From SH-MAG3 sp036374995 (GTDB lineage: Bacteria > Gemmatimonadota > Gemmatimonadetes > Longimicrobiales > RSA9): a DNA stretch of 64,000 bases. The notes under the pieces are model-generated. The model worked only from the letters and a program-made list of their open reading frames with translations, was not told the DNA's origin and ran no database searches. Shown here in pieces: positions 25,351 through 33,860 of the stretch. The stretch lies in assembly GCA_036374995.1 (NCBI GenBank), contig DASUSS010000048.1:1-64000 (forward strand), written 5' to 3'. The number at the start of each line of letters is the position of its first letter. The stretch's first letter is position 1. A program made the position numbers and the translations under genes.

Positions 25351-26995
25351 CGTCCTCCTGGCGGGGCCGTGCGCCGACCGCCGCCTGCACGCGCGCACGC
25401 AGCGCCGTGCCCTCCTCACGGACATGAGCGACGAGCAGCGGGATGCGGCTGTCCTGCGCATCCGGACTGCCGTGCCACGAGCGGTACGGCGCGGAGAAGT
25501 AGAACCGCTCCTCGATCGGACGCGAGGAACCGGACCGGGCGAACAGCAGCACATCCCCGGCACGATGGCCGTACGGTCCTGCCGCCAGTGCATCCATCCG
25601 GCGCTCGAAGTCCAGCAGATCCGGTCGCGGGTTCCGCGCGAGATACTCGCGCAGCGGGACGAGCGCGCCGCCATCCCAGACCTGGAACGGCACTGCCGGC
25701 TGTGTCGGCGGCCGCGGCGGGCGCGCGAGAATGAGGTCAAGCGTGCCCTGGAGCGCGGGCACGCCGGCGCCGGTGCGATTGGCCGCATCGAACGCGCGCA
25801 CGACCGGGAGCACGTCTTCCTCGAGGCGCGGCGGCCGCGTCCAGTCGCACGTGCCCGCCCCGGCCGCACACGTGGAACGGTCGGCGAGGTAGACGTAGGC
25901 GAAGGCGCCCTGATACGCGACGGTCGCCTGGAAATCGCGTTCATCGTCCTCCAGCGTGAGCTTCAGCGGGCGCACGCGAAAGCCGACCTGCTCGAGCACC
26001 GCCACCGGCTCGTCCTCGCCCTCTGCACTGAGCGCATGGCGGTCATCGGTCAGCACGGGCGTGTGTCCGTGATCGGCGACGACCAGCACGTACGTATCCT
26101 CGAGCGCGCCGGCGCGGCGATAGATTTCGAGGATCCGCGCGATCGCGGGATCGATCGCATCCGTGACGTACGCGCGCTGGCTGGCGAGCGGCTCTGATGC
26201 GACGTGCGTGTACAGGTCGACGCCCGGGAAGTAGATGACCTGGAGGTCCGCGACGCCGTGGGTCCCGATCGCATCCGCGACATTGTCGATCGCGGCCAGG
26301 TCGAGCCCGATGTACGCCTCCTGCTCGACGCTCTCATCCTCCTCCGTGACGCCGGACAGCGCGGCGGCGATCAGATCGTCGAGCGCGTCGGCGGCGGGGA
26401 CGATCAGCAGGTCGGCACCGCGATGGATGTGCGACAGCGAGACGTACGCTCGCACGTCCGCGCGCTCGTACACCGTCGGCACGCGGAGCGCGCGGCCGAG
26501 CAGGTCGTCCGTATAGGACGCGAGCGCATCATCGATCCCCTCGACGCTCACCGGTGCGGGTGCGTAGAAGCGCATCTCCTCGCGCACGAACCATTCGTTG
26601 CCGGGCACTCCGCTGTGTGCGGGTCCGGCACCCGTGAACAGCGACGTCCACGCCGCGATCGTGGTGGACGGCAGGATGCTCATCACGCCCGGGACGGCGT
26701 AGCCGTGGTCGAACAGTCGCGCCTCCCGTTCCGCGCCGAGCAGACCGGCAATGGCGGGAGCGCGGCCGCTGCGCACCGCGGCGAGCAGCTCGTCATCGCC
26801 CACGCCGTCCAGCGCGAACACGAGCACGCGCGGACCCGTGCCCGCCGGCCGCATCGGCTCGCGCAGCTGCCGCTCGCCCCCGCCCGCGACGAGGCCGAGC
26901 ATCTCCGCTGCCGGCGGCCGCGCCACGAGCAGATACGCCACTCCGGCGGCAGCCGCGGCGACCGCACCGGCAATCCAGGCCCATCGTGTTCTCAT
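25316..26995 (-). CDS. alkaline-phosphatase-superfamily phosphodiesterase (NPP-like)
   Basis: A 559-aa protein with an N-terminal membrane anchor (residues about 7-24) and a periplasmic type I phosphodiesterase/nucleotide pyrophosphatase-like domain. Metal and nucleophile elements appear as FALDGVGDDE near 55-64, TTIAAWTSLFTGAG (Thr nucleophile region), FPGVDLYTHVAS and VADHGHTPV. It should hydrolyse phosphate or phosphonate esters outside the cytoplasm. It is transcribed alone and converges with the amidase, overlapping by 35 bp. Substrate unknown; the superfamily is secure. Confidence 0.88.
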   Translation of the reverse strand: MRTRWAWIAGAVAAAAAGVAYLLVARPPAAEMLGLVAGGGERQLREPMRPAGTGPRVLVFALDGVGDDELLAAVRSGRAPAIAGLLGAEREARLFDHGYAVPGVMSILPSTTIAAWTSLFTGAGPAHSGVPGNEWFVREEMRFYAPAPVSVEGIDDALASYTDDLLGRALRVPTVYERADVRAYVSLSHIHRGADLLIVPAADALDDLIAAALSGVTEEDESVEQEAYIGLDLAAIDNVADAIGTHGVADLQVIYFPGVDLYTHVASEPLASQRAYVTDAIDPAIARILEIYRRAGALEDTYVLVVADHGHTPVLTDDRHALSAEGEDEPVAVLEQVGFRVRPLKLTLEDDERDFQATVAYQGAFAYVYLADRSTCAAGAGTCDWTRPPRLEEDVLPVVRAFDAANRTGAGVPALQGTLDLILARPPRPPTQPAVPFQVWDGGALVPLREYLARNPRPDLLDFERRMDALAAGPYGHRAGDVLLFARSGSSRPIEERFYFSAPYRSWHGSPDAQDSRIPLLVAHVREEGTALRARVQAAVGARPRQEDVTALILSLLGR

Positions 26996-27110
26996 GGATC
27001 TCCGGACAGGGTTCGGGGACGCGTCCTTACAGATCGGGTCCGGCCGCCGCGGTAGACTGAGGCGTGCCGGGCGGATCGGTACCCGGCTCCGGCACGACGC
27101 ATGCGCCGGC

Positions 27111-27713
27111 TCAGCGGACCAGCCGCTCCGGCACGCTCACACGGATCACGCCGCGGAGATCGCCGACGCCGTATCCGGTCGCGCGATCATCCGGATAGCG
27201 CTGCGCGAGCGTCGCCCGCACCTCGGGTGCGATCGAGTCAGGGGGGCCATGACATTGGACGCAGAGCGGCACGATGCCGAGCGGCTCGTAGTAGCGATAT
27301 CCGCCTTCGGGCGCGCGCTGCACGTACTGCGCGGGCGGCTCGCCGGTGGTCGCGGCAATCGTCGTGAAATGCGTGAGCGCCTCGACCTCGAGAGAGTCCG
27401 GCGCATTGCGCGGGTTGCGAACGCGCGTGGACGTCCGCTTCACCGCGACACCGCTGCCCAGCTCGCGTGCGATCGAGTCGGTGAGCGCACCCGCTTCCAG
27501 CGCGCACACCTCGATTGCGCTCGCCGTGCCGCCGCTGTCGATCGCTGCGGTCAGTCGCTGCACGAGCGTCTGGCGCAGACGCTGCGCGGCCGCCGCACCG
27601 ACCTCCGCCACTGCCGCCTCGTCGGCCATGGTCGTGTCGGCGGGCTCGGTCCGTTCACAGGCGGCGCTCACCAGGAGGACGGATATTCCGAGCACACGAT
27701 ATCGGGGCCGCAT
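27111..27713 (-). CDS. Tll0287-like haem lipoprotein (DUF3365)
   Basis: A 200-aa exported protein. The lipobox LVSAAC ends the signal peptide, so it is probably lipid anchored. The body matches the Tll0287-like (DUF3365) domain with TSTRVRNPRNAPDSLE near residue 105 and ending in a single CVQCH haem motif near 157, followed by GYGVGDLRGVIRV. Such domains serve as redox or gas sensors or as soluble electron carriers. ATG 27713 has GAGGAGG upstream. It diverges from two small membrane proteins of unknown function. Confidence 0.85.
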   Translation of the reverse strand: MRPRYRVLGISVLLVSAACERTEPADTTMADEAAVAEVGAAAAQRLRQTLVQRLTAAIDSGGTASAIEVCALEAGALTDSIARELGSGVAVKRTSTRVRNPRNAPDSLEVEALTHFTTIAATTGEPPAQYVQRAPEGGYRYYEPLGIVPLCVQCHGPPDSIAPEVRATLAQRYPDDRATGYGVGDLRGVIRVSVPERLVR

Positions 27714-27863
27714 GGCTGCCTCCTCGCGCGTTGCCGCAGCGGAACCGGCCGCCACGCGCGGCCGGCCGCGCTGCCTGCGCCCAGTGTAGCCGGCTCCGGA
27801 CGCGGACGCGAGCCGGGAAATGCCTGATACGGGGTGGAAAATCACCGACAGACGGAGGGTGAC

Positions 27864-28403
27864 ATGGACAACCTGCTCTTCAGCACCCGCAGTCTCCTGA
27901 CCATGCTGCACGGCATCGTGCTCGGCGGCGGCGCGCTCATCGCCGTCGGAGCCGCGCTGTTCGCGCTCATCGCCATGCGCGCCTCGGCCGACGGTGCCGC
28001 GACCGATGCGCAGGCGCGATATGTCGGCTGGCTGCTCGTCGCGGCCGCGGTCCTGCTCTGGCTCGCCGTGATCGCCGGCACGTACGTGTCGTTCCCGCCC
28101 TACCGAGCCACGCCACCGGAGGGACTGACCGATCTCAGCCAGTACCCGCGGGCGCTGATCCGCTCCGATGCGTCCACCGCGTGGCTGCACTCGATCGCCA
28201 TGGAGTCGAAGGAGCACATGCCGTGGATCGCCGCCATGCTCGCCACCGGCGTCGCGTTCACGGGCACGAGGTATCGCGGCCGACTGCTGAGCGATGCGCG
28301 CCTGCGCGGCCCCGCCATCAGCCTGCTCTCGATCTGTTTCGTCCTCGTCGCCGCCATCTCCATGCTCGGCATACTCATCAACAAGGTCGCACCGCTCCAG
28401 TGA
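27864..28403 (+). CDS. hypothetical 4-TM membrane protein
   Basis: A 179-aa inner-membrane protein with four predicted spans: residues about 13-38, 53-75, 120-138 and 150-172. A soluble loop containing YVSFPPYRATPPEG lies between spans 2 and 3. Conserved-looking His residues at 17, 110 and 119 could bind haem, but no family is recognised. ATG 27864 follows a GGAGGGTGAC site. It is 14 bp upstream of the next small membrane gene and divergent from the haem lipoprotein, suggesting a local redox module. Function unknown. Confidence 0.65.
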   Translation: MDNLLFSTRSLLTMLHGIVLGGGALIAVGAALFALIAMRASADGAATDAQARYVGWLLVAAAVLLWLAVIAGTYVSFPPYRATPPEGLTDLSQYPRALIRSDASTAWLHSIAMESKEHMPWIAAMLATGVAFTGTRYRGRLLSDARLRGPAISLLSICFVLVAAISMLGILINKVAPLQ

Positions 28404-28417
28404 ACGGGAGAACACAC

Positions 28418-28747
28418 ATGTCGACTGCCGAAACCAGTACCGGCGTGCTGCCCAACGGCGCAGCACTCGCCGCGTTCCTCGCCGCAGGGATCGGCGCATT
28501 CGCGATGGGACTCGTCATCATCCTCAACGAGATCGGCGTGTTCACGGCGCCATCGCTCTACGAGCCGGCGGGCGGGGTCACCGGCCGCACGGCCATCGCC
28601 GTAGTCATATGGCTCATCGCATGGGCGGTGCTGCACAACCGGTGGAAGGGGCGTGACATGCAGGCGCGCGGTATCCATGCCGCAACGCTCCTCCTCGCCG
28701 CACTCGGCATCGTGCTCGCGTTCCCGCCGGTCTGGTCGCTGCTGTGA
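28418..28747 (+). CDS. hypothetical 3-TM membrane protein
   Basis: A 109-aa protein with three predicted membrane spans (residues about 15-37, 58-75 and 86-105) and no recognised domain. It is 14 bp after the 4-TM gene on the same strand with an ACGGGAG site upstream, so it is almost certainly co-transcribed. One His follows the second span. The pair could be subunits of one membrane complex with the Tll0287-like haem protein. No function can be assigned from sequence. Confidence 0.6.
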   Translation: MSTAETSTGVLPNGAALAAFLAAGIGAFAMGLVIILNEIGVFTAPSLYEPAGGVTGRTAIAVVIWLIAWAVLHNRWKGRDMQARGIHAATLLLAALGIVLAFPPVWSLL

Positions 28748-28815
28748 CCACGCGCGTCGGAGCGGATCGTTGCAGCGCTGCGAGCGTCATCCGCTCGCAG
28801 CCGCCGCCAGGAGGA

Positions 28816-30303
28816 TTACTCGATCAGGAAGTTCATCATCATGCCCATGTCCTCGTGCTCCAGGTTGTGACAGTGGAGCATGTAGAGCCCGCGATGTGAG
28901 TCGAAGCGCGCGGCTACCTCGACCCGCTCGCCCGGGTACACAAGCACCGTGTCCTTGGCGCCGGCCTCCCACGGGAAGACGCGGCCGCGCCCGCCCGTCC
29001 GCGACAGCACGCGGAAGTGGACCGCATGCATGTGCACCGGATGCGGGAACGGACTGTCGTTGACGAACGCCCACGTCTCCGTGCTCCCGAAGGGAATGCG
29101 CTCGTCGATCCGCTCCATTTCGTACGGCCGGCCATTGATCGAGTGCGTCATCATCATGCTGTCGAACCGGAACGTGCGCGCGCGACTCGAGGCCGCCGGA
29201 TCCGCCGGCGACTCGAACGGCAACACTGATGGAATGGACACCGGCTCCGCCACGGCCCGCGCGACGCGGAACTCCATGACGTCCAGCGCCGTGCCCTGCG
29301 GCAACCCGCGCCGCATGCCGCCCATCCCCATGCCCATCCCCATGCCGCCCATCGCGGACGGCGTCGGGAACGACAGCGAAACGAGCCGCACCCGCGTCCC
29401 GACCGCGAGCGCGGAGAAGTCGACCAGCAGGTCCGCCCGCTCACCCGTCGCGACATCGACCCAGGGCACCGCCACCGGCGCCGGCAGGAAACCCGCGTCC
29501 GCCCCGATCAGCACCAGCGGTTCGCCGTCCGAGCGGGCAATGCGGAAGATCCGCGCATTCGATCCGTTCAGCACGCGCAGCCGGTACAGCGCCGTGTCCA
29601 CCTCCACGAACGGCGAGCGCACTCCGTTCACGAACACCGTGTCGCCCAGCAGGCCCTCCATCATGTCGTGGCCCGCCGGCGCATACACGAGCGCGCCGCT
29701 CGCATCCACCCGCTTGTCCGCAATCAGCAGCGGCAGCTCGCGCGCTCCCGCCGGCAGACCCAGCGCGTCCTCCGAGGCGTCCCGCACCAGCAGCAGCCCC
29801 GCCATGCCCTGATACACCTGCGCCGCCACTCGCATGTGCGCGTGCGGATGATACCAGTACATCCCCGCCGGATCGGTGACCTCGAAGTCGTACTCGTAGC
29901 TCGCCCCCGCACCAATCGCCAGGCGCGGATGACCGTCCGATGCCTCCGGCGGCCGCAGGCCGTGCCAGTGCACGATCGTCGGCTCGTCCAGCTCGTTGCG
30001 CAGCGTCACCCGCGCCCGCGAACCCCGCCGCGCCTCCAGCGTCGCGCCCGTCGCCGCCGACTCGCCCAGCGTCCACACCGGTGAGGTCACACCCGGCCCC
30101 ACTTCCGCCACGTCCCGCCGCGCCGTCAGTACCAGCCCGTCCATGCCCAGCACCCGCGGCACCCGCAGCGGACCCGGCTCGATCGCCCCCGCGCTCCCGG
30201 CCAGCCCCGTCGCCGGTGTCGCGCACGCGCTCAGCAGCGCCCCCGCCCCGCTCCCCGCGAGCAGACCGCCGGAGGCGATCCGCAGAAAGTCCCGACGTCG
30301 CAT
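28816..30303 (-). CDS. Tat-exported multicopper oxidase (CueO-like)
   Basis: A 495-aa multicopper oxidase. The N-terminus has a twin-arginine signal (RRRDFLR) followed by a lipobox-like LLSACAT. All four copper motifs are present: HWHG, WYHPHAH, HPVHMHAVHF and HCHNLEHEDMGMM. A Met/Gly-rich loop near residues 322-335 (MGMGMGMGGM) is the type seen in CueO and CopA oxidases, where it helps Cu(I) binding. It probably oxidises Cu(I) in the periplasm. It has an AGGAGG site and is transcribed alone, next to the Cus system and divergent from a sugar dehydrogenase. Confidence 0.93.
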   Translation of the reverse strand: MRRRDFLRIASGGLLAGSGAGALLSACATPATGLAGSAGAIEPGPLRVPRVLGMDGLVLTARRDVAEVGPGVTSPVWTLGESAATGATLEARRGSRARVTLRNELDEPTIVHWHGLRPPEASDGHPRLAIGAGASYEYDFEVTDPAGMYWYHPHAHMRVAAQVYQGMAGLLLVRDASEDALGLPAGARELPLLIADKRVDASGALVYAPAGHDMMEGLLGDTVFVNGVRSPFVEVDTALYRLRVLNGSNARIFRIARSDGEPLVLIGADAGFLPAPVAVPWVDVATGERADLLVDFSALAVGTRVRLVSLSFPTPSAMGGMGMGMGMGGMRRGLPQGTALDVMEFRVARAVAEPVSIPSVLPFESPADPAASSRARTFRFDSMMMTHSINGRPYEMERIDERIPFGSTETWAFVNDSPFPHPVHMHAVHFRVLSRTGGRGRVFPWEAGAKDTVLVYPGERVEVAARFDSHRGLYMLHCHNLEHEDMGMMMNFLIE

Positions 30304-30469
30304 GTGCCTCCTGCATTTGTGTATGATTGACTACTTGTACTAGCCCCGGCGCCCCGGGTTCCACACCGCCGGTCGCTCGCGCGACCGCTTTCGGATATAC
30401 TGTGCCGGGACCGCCACCGGCGCGGTCGTTTCCTGGAGCACGCGAACGCGAGCGTACGAGGTGACAGAG

Positions 30470-31633
30470 ATGTTTCGGAACAGGTTCGCCTTCGGCACGG
30501 CCGTGCTGTCGTTCCTGGCTGCGGCACCGGTCCTGGCGCAGACAGAGATCGTGCCCTCGATCCATCACGACTTTCGGGTGGTGACGGTGGCCGAGGGTCT
30601 CGTGAATCCGTGGTCGATGGCGTTCCTGCCGGGCGGCGACCTGCTGGTCACGGAGCGGCCGGGCCGGCTGCGGATCATTCGCAACGGGCAGCTCCTGCCG
30701 GACCCGGTCCCCGGAGTCCCGGAGGTGCTCGCGCAGGGACAGGGTGGACTGCTCGATGTCGTTCCGCACCCGGATTTCGCCTCCAACCGCCTCATCTATC
30801 TGAGCTTCTCGAAGCCGCTCGCGGGCGAGGAGGGCGCCACGACCGCGGTGGTGCGCGGCCGTTTCGAGAACGACCGGCTCACGGACGTGGAGGAGATCTT
30901 CCAGGCGGAGTCACGCGGCCGCGGGCACTACGGCTCGCGCATCGCCTTCGATGGCAACGGCTACGTCTTCATCACGGTCGGCGACCGCCAGGCGCCGCCA
31001 CGGGGCGACCTCGCCGCGCATCCGGCGCAGGACATCACGAATCATCACGGCACGATCAACCGCCTGCACGACGACGGCCGCGTGCCCGCCGACAATCCGT
31101 TCGTCGGCCGCGCAGGTGCGCGACCGGAGATCTGGAGCTACGGCCATCGCAATCCGCAGGGCCTCGCGATCCATCCGGAGACCGGGGACGTGTGGGCGAA
31201 CGAGCACGGTCCTCAGGGCGGCGATGAGCTGAACCTCATCACGAAGGGTGCGAACTACGGCTGGCCGGTGATCGGCTTCGGCGTGAATTACGGGAGCGGC
31301 GAGCGGATCCACGAGGGCACGCACCGGGAGGGCATGGAGCAGCCTGTGCACGTCTGGGTGCCGTCCATTGCGACATCCGGCCTGCTGATCTACACGGGCG
31401 ACCGGTTCCCGGAGTGGCGGGGTGACATCTTCGTCGGCGGCATGGTCGGTGAGCAGCTCGCACGACTCGAGCTGGACGGCACGCGTGTGGTGAACGAGGA
31501 AACGCTCGTGCGCGGCCTCGGCCGCATCCGGGACGTGCGACAGGGTCCCGACGGCCTCATCTATCTCGCCATCGACGATCGCAGGGGTGGTCCGACGGCG
31601 GTCGTGCGACTGGAGCCGGCAAGCCGGGACTGA
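30470..31633 (+). CDS. soluble PQQ-dependent aldose sugar dehydrogenase-like protein
   Basis: A 387-aa exported six-bladed propeller (signal MFRNRFAFGTAVLSFLAAA, cleavage after LAQ) of the sGDH/YliI family. Recognisable motifs are VNPWSMAFLPGGDLLVTERPG, the LLDVVPHPDF blade, YSFGHRNPQGL-type WSYGHRNPQGL and EHGPQGGDELN, which form the PQQ and calcium site. It oxidises aldoses at C1 in the periplasm and passes electrons to a quinone or dye. ATG 30470 follows GAGGTGACAG; an in-frame GTG at 30461 is less likely. No PQQ biosynthesis genes are in the window. Confidence 0.9.
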   Translation: MFRNRFAFGTAVLSFLAAAPVLAQTEIVPSIHHDFRVVTVAEGLVNPWSMAFLPGGDLLVTERPGRLRIIRNGQLLPDPVPGVPEVLAQGQGGLLDVVPHPDFASNRLIYLSFSKPLAGEEGATTAVVRGRFENDRLTDVEEIFQAESRGRGHYGSRIAFDGNGYVFITVGDRQAPPRGDLAAHPAQDITNHHGTINRLHDDGRVPADNPFVGRAGARPEIWSYGHRNPQGLAIHPETGDVWANEHGPQGGDELNLITKGANYGWPVIGFGVNYGSGERIHEGTHREGMEQPVHVWVPSIATSGLLIYTGDRFPEWRGDIFVGGMVGEQLARLELDGTRVVNEETLVRGLGRIRDVRQGPDGLIYLAIDDRRGGPTAVVRLEPASRD

Positions 31634-31645
31634 CGGAAGCGTGTC

Positions 31646-33076
31646 CTACTGTGTCTCCGTGCTTTCGGGACTGGTCGGGATACTGACGCCGAACACTGCG
31701 CCGCCATCCGGCGCGTTGGCGGCGCGCACGGTGCCGCCGTGCACGTCGGCGATCGCGCGCACGATGGACAGTCCGAGTCCCGTCCCCCACGCATCCTCCG
31801 AGTGGGTGCGGGCCGCATCGACGCGGTAGAAGCGCTCGAAGATGCGCTCGATGTCCTCGGGCGGGATGCCGGGTCCCGTGTCCTTCACCTCGAGCGCGAC
31901 ACGACCCGCATCCCGGGTCACGGACACGTCGACCCGTCCGCCGCGCGGCGTGAACTTGACCGCGTTCTCGACGAGATTCCATACGAGCTGATCGAGCAGT
32001 GCCGGGTCGAGGACGGCCTCGATGGAGGCCTGCGCCCGTACGCGCAGCTCGATCTCCTTCGCCTCCGCATCGGCCTGGAGACGCTCGACGACGCGAGCGA
32101 CCCTGTCGGATACGTCCGTCGTCCGGTGTCGCGGCTGGAGCACACCCGAATCGGATCGCGCGAGCGTCAGCAGGTCCTCGGCGATGCGGGCGAGCCGGTC
32201 CACTTCCTGGAGGTTGCTGCCCAGCACGCGCCGGTACTCGTCGGCGTCGCGCTCGCGGCGAAGCGCCAGCTCGATCTCGCCCTTGAGCACGGTGAGCGGC
32301 GAGCGCAGCTCGTGACTCGCATCTGCCGTGAACCGCCGCTGCGCCGTGAACGCGTCATCGAGACGCGCGAGCAGTCGGTTCAGAACCTCGACGAGCCTCT
32401 CGTACTCACGGATATCGACGTGCGCCGTGATCCGTCGGCCGAGCGTGCCGGCCTGCATTCTCTCCGCCTGATCGATGATCTCATCGACCGGCCGCACCAT
32501 GCGTCCGCCGAGCCACCAGCCGCCAGCGAACGTCGCGGTGCCGACCAGCAGTGTGATCGCCGCGAGCAGCCACGCGAGTCGTCGCAGCATCTGGTCCCGT
32601 CCGCCGAGCGGTGCCGACACCTGCAGTACGTGGCGCGCATGCGCCGGCCCCATCCGCTCCAGCGGGTAGTACAGTGAGCGGATGGGCATGCCCTGGAACT
32701 GCTGATCGGTGGTGACGAGGCGACCGCCCGCGGCTTCGTGCAGCGCCGCGCTGTCCAGCGGCAGGTCGGCCGTGATGTACTGCGTGCGCAGCAGGCTCTC
32801 GCCGGATGCGCTCCACACCTGCGCGTAGCGATTCAGCTCGCGCACCTGCGCGGCCTCGTCAGGCGTCAGGTCCCACTCGTGGAAGCGCATCCCTCCACCC
32901 GGCACATCGGTCAGCGCGCTGGCCTGGATCGATGCGACATTCAGCAGCGATGCCTCGATCTCGCTGTCGAGGAACTCGCGCGCGCCGGCGAGCGCGAGCA
33001 GCGATATCGCGATGAGCGCGGTGGTCATCCCGCCGGCCGCACGGCCGGCCAGGCGGAAGCGCAGCGAGCGCGTCAC
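31646..33076 (-). CDS. cusS: heavy-metal sensor histidine kinase (CusS-like)
   Basis: A 476-aa inner-membrane sensor kinase. Two membrane spans flank a periplasmic domain of about 130 residues (30-165), followed by HAMP (165-235), HisKA with SHELRSPL (His near 255), and an ATPase domain with NLVENAVKFT, DTGPGIPPED and GTGLGLSI. The gene starts with a 4-bp ATGA overlap of the response regulator stop. Location next to a CusA-type pump supports periplasmic Cu/Ag sensing; the sensor domain has few Met/His residues, so the ligand is an inference from context. Confidence 0.9.
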   Translation of the reverse strand: MTRSLRFRLAGRAAGGMTTALIAISLLALAGAREFLDSEIEASLLNVASIQASALTDVPGGGMRFHEWDLTPDEAAQVRELNRYAQVWSASGESLLRTQYITADLPLDSAALHEAAGGRLVTTDQQFQGMPIRSLYYPLERMGPAHARHVLQVSAPLGGRDQMLRRLAWLLAAITLLVGTATFAGGWWLGGRMVRPVDEIIDQAERMQAGTLGRRITAHVDIREYERLVEVLNRLLARLDDAFTAQRRFTADASHELRSPLTVLKGEIELALRRERDADEYRRVLGSNLQEVDRLARIAEDLLTLARSDSGVLQPRHRTTDVSDRVARVVERLQADAEAKEIELRVRAQASIEAVLDPALLDQLVWNLVENAVKFTPRGGRVDVSVTRDAGRVALEVKDTGPGIPPEDIERIFERFYRVDAARTHSEDAWGTGLGLSIVRAIADVHGGTVRAANAPDGGAVFGVSIPTSPESTETQ

Positions 33077-33759
33077 GCGTCCGCATCCTGATAGTCGTGG
33101 TGGAGGATATAGCCGACCGACCGCACCGTGTGGATCATCGGCGAACCGAGCCTGCGCAGCTTGCGCCGCAGGTTGCCGACGTGCACGTCGACGACGTTGC
33201 TCATCGGATCGAAGTGCAGGTCCCAGACCTTCTCGAGCAGCTCCGTGCGCCGGACCACCTGCTCGGGCCGCAGCATGAAGTACTCGAGGAGCTGGTGCTC
33301 CTTGGGCGTCAGGTTCAGGTCGTGCCCGCCGCGGGCAGCGGTGTGCTTGAGGCGATCGATCTCGATGTCGTGATAGATCAGCCGCTCCTGGCGTCCGGCA
33401 CCGCCGCGCCGCAGCAGCGCGCGCACGCGAGCGAGCAGCTCATCCAGGCTGAACGGCTTCGTGAGGTAGTCGTCCGCACCCGCATTGAGGCCGCGCACGA
33501 TGTCCTCCTTCGTGTCACGGGCCGTGAGCAGCAGCACCGGCACCTGCTTCTGCTCTCTGCGCAGCTCCTGCACGATCTCGAATCCGTTCCTGCCCGGCAG
33601 CATCACGTCCAGCACGATCGCATCGTAGTCGTAGACGTGGGCCATCATGCTGCCTTCTGCACCATCGTGTGCGACGTCCACGGCATACCCGTCCTCGCGC
33701 AGCCCCCGGCCCAGGAAGCTGGCGACCTTCCTGTCATCCTCCACCACCAGGATGCGCAT
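33073..33759 (-). CDS. cusR: OmpR-family response regulator (CusR-like)
   Basis: A 228-aa DNA-binding response regulator. The receiver domain has acidic residues ED at 7-9, phospho-acceptor D51, and K101 in the LTKPFS loop. The winged-helix effector domain (about 130-225) contains LTPKEHQLLEYFM and the recognition segment NVVDVHVGNLRRKL. ATG 33759 is well placed and the frame upstream is not protein-like. It precedes and overlaps the kinase, and lies about 100 bp after the RND pump in the same direction, so autoregulated expression with the efflux genes is likely. Confidence 0.93.
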   Translation of the reverse strand: MRILVVEDDRKVASFLGRGLREDGYAVDVAHDGAEGSMMAHVYDYDAIVLDVMLPGRNGFEIVQELRREQKQVPVLLLTARDTKEDIVRGLNAGADDYLTKPFSLDELLARVRALLRRGGAGRQERLIYHDIEIDRLKHTAARGGHDLNLTPKEHQLLEYFMLRPEQVVRRTELLEKVWDLHFDPMSNVVDVHVGNLRRKLRRLGSPMIHTVRSVGYILHHDYQDADA

Positions 33760-33860
33760 CTGACCTCTCGGACGTGATGATCGAAGAGACGTGTGCTTCA
33801 GGTTGGATGAAGTCGACGCGGCTGGCAAGCCGGGACGCGCGCGCGCCGCTCGCGAAGCAG

